Below, piece after piece: positions 12,001 to 24,000 of a stretch of 64,000 nucleotides of DNA (position 1 is the stretch's first letter; each line of letters starts with the position of its first letter). Location: NCBI GenBank assembly GCA_012845835.1, contig JABAKD010000014.1:1-64000 (forward strand), read 5' to 3'. Made by a program: the position numbers and the translations under genes. The notes below the pieces were generated by a model. It saw only the letters and a list, made by a program, of their open reading frames with translations. It had not been told where the DNA came from and did not search any database. The DNA is from Undaria pinnatifida. Its lineage: Eukaryota; Sar; Phaeophyceae; Laminariales; Alariaceae.

Positions 12001-15000
12001 GTAGTGTTGAAGTCGTAGCGTAGTGTTGGGTTCCGGTTTTTGAGGTCATGCCGAACCTAACGAGAGTGTCGAGTACCGGTATAGAAGTCGCACCGAACTC
12101 ACCGAACGGTATTGAGATCGTACCGAAGGGCCGGTTACCGGTATTCAGGCCGTACCCGAACCTTACCCCGAACCTCTCGAATGGGTGTTCAGGCCGTACC
12201 GAACCGTACCAATGACTTCAGGCGGGTATTCACCAAAGAAATCGCTCCCGTACACTCTTGGGACGTGTGGTCTGTGCTGAGAAATATCTTCGGGCTATAT
12301 CGTTCAAAATATATCGATTTCAAGGGTGGTACAACAACAGTCGATATAACCGAAGCAGAGAAAAGCATCGCAAACTTTTTGAACGATTTTGAAACGTATT
12401 CTGAGCTCAAAGGTCACGTCTTAGCAATGGCCAACACCAAAGAAAATACGGCAACGCTGCCGAACACATATCGTGAAGTACTCCGTTACCCGCAAAACTC
12501 GATACATACCGACTAAAAAAAAACGCACAAGGTACGTCTTGCCGCTTGGTTCGTTAAAACCATGTAACGTAGCTTCTCCGCAACTAACGTACCACACACG
12601 TGGATGACGTTACAGGTGTGATATTATCCCGATCGATCCTTGCGAAGTTTTAGTGCCGTTTTATATGGAAAGGCGTCAAACATATATGAAGATATGCCCC
12701 CTTGGTCTGGATTCAGATTGTTGAACCTACCCTACTCTCCGTAAACTGGTGTATGTCGATGGCGTCCCAGGTGCGCTATTATCCCGATTGATCTCTTGTG
12801 AAGTTTGCAGAACGAATAATGTCGTCGCACGATACGTAAAAGATTTGCCCCTGCTGAGCTTTCCGAGAGCCCTCCGAAACCGTGCATCAAAAATGGAGTT
12901 GTTGAACCTATTATACCCTCCTTGGGCCAGAACACCACACCACACCACACCACACCACACCACACCACACACCAGTCTCCGCAAACCTGCACATGTAGCC
13001 TATAAATTATCCGTTTTGCTCTCAGGGAAGCTATAGGCTGTTTTGGGTGGGAAGATATGTGAACGATATGCTTTTCGTCAAGGGCATTCCACGAGCCCTC
13101 TAAATCCGTGATCGATCGTAATTTGAGTTGTCGAACCCATAACCCTATAGGGCAACAACACTGCAGTAGGAGCAGTAGGAGCAGTAGGAGCAGTACCCGT
13201 GCCCCAATATGGTGGTACCCCGATATAAGGCGGTATCCCGATACACCGATACAAGGCGGTTCGAATGGCATGGTGCGTGCGTGTGTCAACCATAAGACGC
13301 CTGCTATGATAGACTTGCCCCCCCGCGTTCCCCACCACCCGCACCATCGCCTAGACCTAGCACCACGCGTACAGCAAGCCCCTACATATTTGCGACCTAA
13401 ACCTGCTAAAAACCCTTGCCCCCCAAAAACCAACCCAACCGCCCCCCACCTTCCCCCCCCCCGCCCTTTCTTTTCTCCACCGCTCTTTTTTGCTCAAACG
13501 CCACACCTAACATCGAAATCCCCTTTTTGTATTTCTAGAGCCATCCATGCCGCCGCTCCAACTCACTCAGCGCCCCCTCCTTCTCCACCGCCCGCACCAT
13601 CGCCTAGACCTAGCACCACGCGTACAGCAAACCCCTACATTTATGCGACCCAAAGGTGTTAAAAACCCTTTTGCCCACCCGCCCCCCACCCAAGCCCTCG
13701 AACACTCCGCCCTTTCCTCACTAGTTGTACGACTTACAGGTTATACACAATGAACTGGTGCATTCCTTCCAAAATCGTCAGATTTATCCCCTTAAAGAGT
13801 TTATAGTTTCCACGCACATTTTGAGTTACCCCACTCATCCCCCCCCCCCCCCCCCCCCCCCGCGCTTCCCTCTTGTTCAAACCCATGCCCTCACGCCCTT
13901 GAAACTCTGCCCTCCCCTCACCGGTTATTCGACTTGCAGGATACACTTGGTAAACTGATGCACCTTCTTCCACAGCTGTCAGACTTTGTTCCACTCAAAA
14001 ACGGGTTTCATTGTTTCCGCGCACAGACTAACTAACATCACCCTGTTGACCCTGATAGCTACACTGTAGTTCCAAGGGGAGTCGCCGACCGATATCCTTA
14101 AAGAGGACAAACAACCCGTAATACGCATGATCGGAGTATAACACACAGCGTTCAAAGATGAGTTTTCAACAAAATCCTCGATCTTACAGCTGGAGTGTAT
14201 TTTAATTTTTATAATACACCTTGGCAAGCACGCCTGACGCATGCTACGGGAGACGTGACGTTTGCAAATTTATTTCTCAGGTTCCGCAATTAAGAGGCGG
14301 CGTTTCAAAAAACACAAAACACGATTCTTGGGGCAGATTATGTGCAGCAGTCCGACGATGCACTATCCCATCGCCGAGGCACACATCAAAATATAACAGT
14401 AAACCAAAGAGGTGATGCGCCGACGACTTTCTCGATCAACGACTTCAGAAAATGTTCTCGTGAACAAGCCTTAGCTCTAGATCCTTAGCACTCGCCCCCT
14501 TGAACCTACAGTAGTTCCCGTACCTCCTTGATGCTGATCCATTCGGAGACACTGCCGAATTTGGGGCGGAGCTGAATGGTGTTTGTAAAGGCTGAGATGT
14601 CCCACGTCTGGAAGTCCGTCGTGTCCCCAGAAGAAATCGCAGACGGGATTGCATTCTGTTCAGTGGGAGTGGACAAAGTTCGGGGGATGCTGTCGTTAGG
14701 AAGGCTTCGAGCCAAGCCACGATAGGCGGGGCACCCGTAGTTTCTGACGACGTTGTCTTCATTTCAGAAGGTCCTCACCGAACCCAAACCCTGACTGTTA
14801 ACGAAAACAAACACGAAAGGTTAATCCGACGAACATTTCCACATGGCCTAGGTGCAGAAGGAAGGATATTTTGAAACCTCACAGATATGCAGACATTGGA
14901 CAGTTCCTTGGTTGAGTAGCCCCGTCGACCGCCAACTAGTACTTTGGCCGACAAGGGCTACCCTATCGTGGTCGGCTTCCTGTATACCTGTATACCTGCC

Positions 15001-18000
15001 ACTGCCACGTTATGTTTTATAGCTCCATAGCTACATCTGCTGCGTCAGAGGGGGCGGTGGCACCATGCTCTGTGAGCCTCCGTTGTCTTAAGGAGGTGTA
15101 TCGTCTAAGACCAAGGGTACAGTATGGGGGAGTGGCCTGGTTTTTACTCGAGAGTTTAGGTCTGTTGAGCGCGCTCGCCAATCAGTACCCTACCCCCAAA
15201 AGCACCCCATCACTGTTGTTTGTTCGGCTCAGCGAAACGAGAAACTCTTGTCGGTATTTTGGCTCAGCGAAACGATAAAATCTATGGTAGTGAAGTGCGC
15301 GTCTCGCGGAACCAAAACTTTCACAAGTAAGTGACTTGGTGCGCGAGCGGGTAAAGGTGCACCATTGTATTCTTGGCTTTACATCCTCATCCAAAACAGA
15401 TTTAGAGAAAAAGGGGACAGTAAGCCAACCAACAGCTCCATAGCCTAGATGTAATAACAAAATCATATATAAAAGCAAGGGCAACGCTGCGACGATGTGG
15501 CTTAACACCTGTAGAGCCCCATAATACCTTCCATACTAATTCCAAGTATTTTGGGGGCAACGGTGTTAAGGAGTGCGCTGGCCTTCACAGCAAAAAATGA
15601 ACTACAAGCGCTACCTATATTGCAGTACGCGTCCATAGTGGCCTATACATACACAATAGTGCAGAAAGGCCCAAACCTGGACAGATAATGTGCAACCCGA
15701 TACAGAATGCCATGATCAGGGCGTGAGCCATTATCTCACGCAAATATTGAGGATAACGATAGTTTAAGCCGATGAAAACTCCCGTGGCGACACATGGAAC
15801 CGTGTAAAAGGGGCACTACTGATTCTGCAGACTCTTTACTTAAGTAGGTCCAAACTCCAACTACCCAAAAAACGGTTTAGCGATAAGGAAAAAGCGCTAA
15901 CCAAATTCAACAATCTCACGACCTAGGTGTGAAAAAGAAATAAATTGAAAACGCTAGGTAGGGACATTCCTACGATTCCGGGATAGGGAGGCCCAACATT
16001 TCGACGGACACAAACCAGCACTACCCCCAGCACTACCCCCAGCACTCACTTGCACTACCCCCAGCACTCACTTGCACTACCCCCAGCACTCACTTGCACT
16101 ACCCCTACAGTAGCCATTTAGCCATCTAGCCATCTAGCCTATCACGAACGATCACAAAACTTTAGAACGAATACCAAGAAATGATGTCAAGTATGACGGA
16201 CGTGCAGAAACAAAGAGGAAGTGGAGCCCCGTCATTGACAATATGTATATATATATATATATACTGTGTATGTACCTGGAATATATTTTTTGACGGAAAA
16301 TGTTATTTCTATCGTAGCGCGCGGTTATTGACATATTGACACTAGAAGAGTCAGTTTTGTTTGACTCACCACCCAACCGCCTTCCGTGCGCACGTGTATG
16401 CTGAACTCGTTGTGCCGCTCGTCGCCCTTGTGGAATGCTGCCGTCCAAAACATGCAAAACATCAGGCATGGGGGCTGTCAAGAATACTATCGAGAACAAT
16501 ATTAAGGAGGAATAGGCGGCGCTAAAAAATGGTTCCGTTGTATCGTGTGGCAATCGAGGTGTAGGTCCATGAACAAGGTGTGTAGGGCGGTGCGAGGAAT
16601 TGCACATGCGTACAAAGTAGGTCGTTATCCTAGGGTTAGTTTTGCAGCTAAGCCATGGGAGTTTCATCGGGTTGTGCTCTCTCACTTTCCTGAGATTTTT
16701 CGTTAGTCTGAGATGATGCGATAGGAAAACCTCCTCCAGTAAGGAGATAGGAAAGCCTCCTCCAGTGATGATAGGAAATGCTCTTCCAAGAAGGAGATAG
16801 GAAAACCTCCTCCAGTAGTAACGAGATATGAAAACCTCCTCCAGCAATGATAGGAAAGCTTCATCCAGTAACGAGATAGGAAAGCCTTCTCCAGTAATGA
16901 GATAGGAAACCCTGCTCCAGTAAGGAGCCCCAAACACGCTCGGGCCTACCTCTACCGTGGCATTGGTCAGGCGTTCGTCAATCGTTCGTCAATTGTTCGT
17001 CAATGCTCAGGACCTACCTGTATGGTGGCACATCCGTCAATCATAAATTAGCAAACACTGTTAGGGCATATGGGCCCCGGTTTGGTTATGAATAGGTTAG
17101 GAATCATCCAACGGAAGCGGTGAAGAGTATTCTAAGAATTTTCTGAGCCCCTAACATTAGGAGCTCAATACCAACATCATCACCCGAGACATGACGTCGA
17201 AGGCATTCTTTCGCGCAACCCAACCAGCAATATTTGTATGTGCTAGTAGTAGTAGTAGCAACAGCAGCAGCAGTAGGAGTAGTGCTAGTGCTAGTTCTAA
17301 CACAAACATTCCCGTAAAATGATCGTGCTAACCGATAGCAGCACACCTGAGAAGGTCAACCGCTTAAACAAGGTAACAACGTAACAAGGTAACGAGGTAA
17401 GAACGTAACAAGGTAACAACGTAACAATGCAACCACGTAACAATGTAACAAGGTAACAACGTAGCAAGATAACAAGGTAACACGGTAACACGGTAACAAG
17501 GTAACAAGGTAACAATGTAAAAAAGTAAAAACGTAAAAAGTAGCTGGTAACAATGTACAAGTAACAAGGTAACAAGGTAACAAGGTCGGAAACGTTTGGC
17601 CCGAACACTGCGACCCCTGCCAAATGTTCTCACCGAGTTGGATCTGCTTTAGGTATGTGTAGGTGTTCAAGTCGAACTGGGCGTCGCAGACATCGCTGAA
17701 CCTGTGCTCGACACTTGGCGAGCAAGACCACCGAGAGTCTTCCGAGTCGATTCCATCCTGTAACGTGCCAATTGGCGGTAGAAGAGCCATCGAGTTGGAT
17801 GTGGGCCGACCCCTTCCACAAGACAGATACATGTAGTGCATCTATACGTGGTATATCGTCTACTCCAAGTATGAGGTCCATGGACAGCGTGTCGCTGAAC
17901 AATCCCTAGCATCTTGTGCTGGGTCTAGTGCCGCGTTGGAAGGTTAAAAAACTCTTTTCTGTACCAGATACATCAGACACCCCCGCAAGTTATCTCCATG

Positions 18001-21000
18001 ATACGCGAGTATGACGCCATGTGACAACAGGCATTATAACGATATTAGCGGCTACGGGTCATGCACGCCAATATCTCCAAACGACAATAGCTACAATGGG
18101 GGGGGTGACACATGCTATGCCTGAGGAGCACCATTTCTTGTCTTGCGCGCCTCCCTCGAGGAGCTCTACGAATACCAACCACAGCAAAACAAAGAGTTCC
18201 GATAAAAGCGATTTCACACGCCTGCTACACGATAGAGGTGCACCCACCATTGTGGTTTTGGAGGTTCCTCATTTTCGGAGCTTAAGACACATCCGTCCCA
18301 ACCCAGACACTGATTTTGATATATGTGAAACCGATGTTAACATGATGCCGGATGAAACATCTCATACATGGCCTAGCTATGTAGCGAGAATCATTCACAA
18401 AACAAAATGCCGTATTTAATTTTTTTTTTTGCCGACGATTGTGGATCAAGGAGCCTCGCCATTTCATAGGAAAACAGAAGAGCCAAAAAGTAGTATACCT
18501 GTATCGTAGCACGGTTCAAACACGATAGAGCCATCCATCCATGGCCTATCTATGTGTGCAAAACATTAATAACGCAAATGACCCAGGCTACGGTAGGGGG
18601 TCCCTTTTTGGGCCTTTTATTTCAGTGGCTAGGGAGCATTCGCGCGAGTAACCCCTTTGTTCCTATGCGATCTTACGTTTTCTTCATGTTTTACATTGAC
18701 AAAATTAATCCGCAATGCAAAGGTGATCTAAGCTGCGCCAAAACAAGTGCCTAAACCATCTTCATCCGTGGGGTACAGAGCCACTCGTGCGACTGGCTCA
18801 AACTCATCGGTGAAAATGGGGGTACCCCCCCTACCGTAGCCTTGGTCAAATCAGGAACGGCATTCCCACGATTTTCGGTCGAGGAGCCTCATCATCCAGA
18901 ACAGTCTTGGCTTTTCATATTCAGCATTCTGGACATGGCCTTACGTAGTTCTGGCCCCATTCCTAACAAAGTAGAATATACTACGACATCGTGGCATTTG
19001 TAGATTGCCTTTGTGTCACGTTATTCCAACATAAACCAACTGGTTTTCTGTCGCGAGAATCGTGAGAGGTCAACTTTGACCGAACGCTTAACATCCCGTA
19101 TCACTTGTGTCACGATCATAGCCTACACCAACGTCACGATGAAGCATAATGTCACGTTTAGCGTCGCCATTGGCAGCGTACGTTTCCTCCTTCGAAAATT
19201 TAGCCTCAATGTCTCTGTCATACCTTGATGTTGTACACCCTGCATCCTTCGAAATGGCCAGCACTGCAGCCGCCCTCGCTTGCGGGCCTCGGGTCGTACT
19301 GAACACCGGTGTTCGTTCCGTCGTCGGCTCCCAGGGGGAGCCGGCCCATGGGCACCCAAGAACTGTCGGCGGTGGTGGGGTAGCTGGGAGCGTCTTCATT
19401 AACACGAATATCCACCTGGTAATAATGCAACATGCACAAAACATTGGTCAGTCGAAGTACGTACATAATATCAATGAAACCAGTGGAACCGTTGCTCCTT
19501 GTCCGTCGTCCTCCCCTGCAGGAGAGCGGCGGTCAATGACCATCGAATCACTGTCCGCGCAGGAGGGGTGCCTGGGAACGTCTTCAAATCGACGGAATAT
19601 CGACCTGGTAGCTGTGAGGTGTCATGCTTGCAGTAAATGGCGAGATCGGGGAACCGGTGGTTGAATGACGTCACAAGCAAGGGTTGGTTCAGTTCAATGC
19701 AAGGACAACCCGATGCCGCTTTGTTGAACTTAGGCCATGGGCTTGTTTGTCTACGGTTCTATTTTGCCTTTATCCAAGGTACCTGCGCCTCGGAGAAGCA
19801 GATAGCTCCCTAACTTGATCCTTTCAGATCCCTAAAACGCCTCCCTATACTAATTCCAAGTATTTCCCCAAAAACGGGTTTTCAGTGGTACAAGCGTTAA
19901 GTGGCCACGTTCAGGGACACATAGGTACTACCTCTGAAAAAGCAGTATATTTTAATTATTACTTATTAGTAGGTGTGTGTCAACGGTGTGGGGTAGTCAC
20001 CTTTCTTCCTTCCTTCCTTCCTTCCTCTTGGGGAGCTCCACCATTCGAAAAATGCCATTTAAAACTGAATATAAATTCATACCCCGGGCGCTATCTTAAT
20101 GCACGTCGAGAAAGAAAGGGCAATTGTCGGCAGTTACGTACGACGAAAAGGCACTATTCTGGACACACCTCACTGATGGAAAATTCGCCACCGCTTCCCG
20201 GCACGCCCTCGATTTTCACGTACCGCGCCAACTGGTACACTCCACCGAATGTTTGGAGGCCCTCCACCGAGGCGTCTCGCTGGCCGGCTGTCACTCCGGA
20301 AAGCACTTCTTCAAATATGCCGTTGGCGCCCGCCGTGTAGAGGTTGAACGTCGCCCCCTCCGTTGAGGATTCCTCCACGAAAGCTGGTAGACGTCGCGAT
20401 AGCAATTGTTTTCCGGCATTATTAACGGGGCAACATCGTCAGCGACAACGCATGCACCGGGATGGGCACGAGAGGGTGACAATAACGGGCTCTGCCGTGC
20501 AAGGAATGTCTATTGTGTTTATTATATATACTAAGTATGTTCCAGTCCGGCAATAAGTCTATCCTCGATATGAACGCAATATATACAAACTAGATAGGAA
20601 ATGAGGTCATGCGGTAGCAACTGCTGTCATGACCGAAATGGCCGTTTCGAATCTTGTAACCTTCCAGATAGATCAAAAGACGGAAACATCTCCATCTTGG
20701 TTAACCTGGGGCCGTTTTTCTATCATCCCATCCCTAACACACCTCGTAGTTTCGCACGTTTTCCTGGGACGTGTTATTATAATCGACCTCACTTTAATTG
20801 TTGAACTAGTACAGTATCTACTACTCCGGAGTACATGAAACGAACCGGGAACACAAAAGCAACACGTGTTACCTTCGTCGGTGCGACATCCGAGACAAGG
20901 AGAACGTGCTAACCTGCGCCCTCTTCTGGTCGACAACAAGCTAGATTTTGCACACCTTACCTGCAGGACGGATCCAAGTTGAACAGTGGAACTAAAGGCT

Positions 21001-24000
21001 ACGTTCACTGTACGGGATCGGGGTCACCGCGAGGGACTTAGTTACCCGCCGCCCAGTGTCACTCCCGAAATTGTAGCTACTCAGTTTTGTTTCGGTCATA
21101 AGCGTCAGTGTCGCCCTGTAGGTGCTTCCTACGCGGCGCCAACACAAGCCAGTTACTGCAGCGAAAATCGGGGCACACTCTGTATATGTATGAAAGTTCA
21201 TATGTGCGATATAACCGACTTTAATTGACACGCAATATATTTATATAAAAATTTAAATACACTCCAGATGTGAGATCGAATAGTTTGTCGAAACTCATCT
21301 TTGCAAGCTGTGTGTGATACTCCGATCGCGCGTATTACGAGTTGTGTGTCCTCATTAAGGATATAGGTCGTCGACTCCCCTTACAACCACAGCAGTGTAG
21401 CTACCAGGGTCAACAGGGTGGTGTTAGTCAGTCTGTGCGCGGAAGCTATAAAACCCGTTTCTGAGGGGGACAAAATCTGACAGCTGTGGAGGGAAATGAA
21501 TCCGTTTATCAAGTGAATCCTGCAAGTCGAATAACCGGTGAGGGGGGGGCGAAGGTTTGACGGACGTCGGGGCCTCGTTTTGATCAAAAACGAGCAGGGT
21601 TGGAAGGGGGTGGGGAAGGGGGGGGGAGGGGCGGACGGGCGGGCAATATGTGCGTGTAAGCTATAAATCCTCAAAGGGGACAAACCTGACGATTGTAGCA
21701 AGAAGGACTGATTCTACGATAGCCCCCTCCCAAAACCGGCGATTTTCTTTAACGCACGTTTCATGGCTGCTCGACACGAGGAAGGATGCTACGCAAAAAA
21801 TATCTGAAAATATTTCTTTTGTTTGCAGAGGAATATCGAACGATGACGTTGGTGTGATAAGGGGCGCGGTATTTCCGGAGATACGGCCGACATCTGGTTT
21901 CAAAACCGGCGATTTCGTTTAAGAAAAGTTGGGGGGGCTAACGCAGAACGACTCGAAGACATCCCTTTATATCATCTGGCTTGTAATGTTTACTATTCTC
22001 GAAGGTTTGATGTTAGATGCAGTATGCAACCCAGTGTTTAAGTGTAGTAAATAACGTGTTAAATCTTCATATTTTTTGTTGTACATGGATCGAAAGCTAG
22101 AATATTTTATAGAATATTTGTAGTTACCATTATTTTCTGACATCGCTAATTATAAGAAAGAGATACGTATTGCCAAATACAACAGGCGAGGTGATTTGGT
22201 CATGCACTGTTTGTCATCACCATCATACAGTTACCATTATTTTCTGACATCGCTAATAATACGAAAGAGATACGTATTGCCAAATACAACATGCGAGGTG
22301 ATGTATGTGACCATGCACTGTCTCCGCCATTGAGCACTACTATGTGATGTGTGAAAATACGCGGAAGTGCGGTGAGCCTATATTTTTCCATCCGTCCGCC
22401 TTAGGACAACAAGAAAGGTGAAACAACGAATAAAATGACTAGACTATGTATAATGCTATGTATAACACTGTGTATAATACTATGTATAATATTGTGTATA
22501 ATACTATGTATAATAATATGCATATTATTATACATGTATGTGTATAACACGACGTACAGCAATAATATGCATTCCTACTCACAAGGTATAATTGTATGTA
22601 TAATGGTAATGTGTGTTGCGCGTGCTACGACAGAGGTAGCAGTTTTTTTCAAGTAAGTGAGCTTTCGACTGATTCTACGATAGCCCCCCCAAAAACCAGC
22701 GATTTTCTTCGACGGACGGTTCATGGTTGCTCGGCAGAAGGAAGGATACTACTGAAAGAAAAGTATCCATACAATTTCTTGTGTGCAAAGGTCTATCGAT
22801 CGATGACGTCGGGGTGTCGAGGGACACCGTATTTGAGGAGATACGACCGGGAGCTGGTTTTGAAACCGGCGATTTCGTCAAAGAAAAGTTAGGGGGGGCT
22901 ACCGTAGTAAGACTCTTTCTTGACCCTAAATAGTCGGAAATAGGCCGCTCTTTGTGCTTTTGCATGATTCTCGCTGTGTGCCTAGATCATGGTTTATTTA
23001 TGTCCAAGTTGGGTACTGTATTTCGGAGCGCTCTTAATCTCCCAAGATGAGAAACCTCAGAAAAAAAGTGGTGCAGACTAATTCTACGATTTGCCTCCCC
23101 AAAGCCAGAGATTTTCTTTAACGAACGTTTCATCATGCGGCTGCTCGATGTAAGGAAGGATACAATTGAAAACAGTTTATTAATATATTTTCTAGTGCGC
23201 AAAGGTGCAAAGGCCTATCGATCGATGACGTCGGGGTGTCGAGGGACACCTCACCATTTCAGGAGGTACGACAGGGAGCTGGCTTTGAACCCGGCGATTT
23301 CGATAAATAGAAGTTGGGGCGGCTAACGTAGTAAGACTCTGCACCTCTATCGTAGAACGCGCCGTCGTAAAATACTAGAAGACCGTGGGCTTGGATAGTA
23401 TGAGGGCAGCTCCTTCATCAGCTTCTCTCCCTAAATACTCCCGCCTTATCCAATTGCACTCTCGTTATTCATAGTCTCATCGGTTGGCGTACACATCAAG
23501 ACTTACCAATGCGGATCTGTTGCATGGACTGAACTTGCAGCAGGTCGTAGGTTATTTCGCACACGTCTCCGTCGGAGCAAGACCATGAAGACGTCGCGCT
23601 CGTGCTCCCGTCCTTTCCGAACAAGAGTATTGTAAAACAGTAGGACATCAAGAGCGAGCGAGAGCCTTTTAGCCCGACACCTGGATTCCACGTGTTGGAG
23701 GACGAATTTCTTGGGGAGTGGGTTTAGTATGTGCTGAAAAAAATCTCAATGAGACGATAGCGCGCCTGAATACGGAAGTTGTGATAGAATCGAAGGATGT
23801 GCCCCCAGCAAAACGACCAGCCAATTAAGAGCGTGCCATCCACCTGGCTGTCCCCGATTTCGTATATAGTTCAATAGAAGAGCAATTCGTTTGAAATCGA
23901 ACTGAAAATACTACCCGCTTGCTGGTTCCACTCAACGTATACGTCACCGACAATACGCGTGTAGACGTTTTAGCGAGGTCGCGAACGCTCGATCACAGGG

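Larger units (their letters stand above)
22618..23362. mobile_element. MITE family M1, copy 5, interrupted by two M2 insertions
   Basis: Left end GCGCGTGCTACGACAGAGG at 22618, right end CACCTCTATCGTAGAACGCG at 23342-23361. Removing the M2 copies at 22667-22915 and 23076-23339 leaves typical M1 interior (TTTTGCATGATTCTCG, GCCTAGATCATGG, AATCTCCCAAGATGAG). Confidence 0.8.

Noticed and set aside
12732-13433. 233-codon minus-strand ORF
   Set aside because: Crosses a CACAC pentamer tract, an AGGAGC tract and imperfect tandem repeats; composition is not protein-like.
14644-14756. Longer version of the exon at 14524-14655 beginning at 14756 in phase 1
   Set aside because: Finding the exon at 16370-16437, which ends in phase 0, makes the acceptor at 14656 (phase 0, better pyrimidine tract) the fitting one.
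16152-16937. 261-codon minus-strand ORF
   Set aside because: Spans a 30-bp minisatellite and the real exon 16370-16437 in the wrong frame.
17356-17841. 161-codon minus-strand ORF rich in LLPCYLVT
   Set aside because: Only 17634-17757 is a supported exon; the rest is the GTAACAAG-type repeat.
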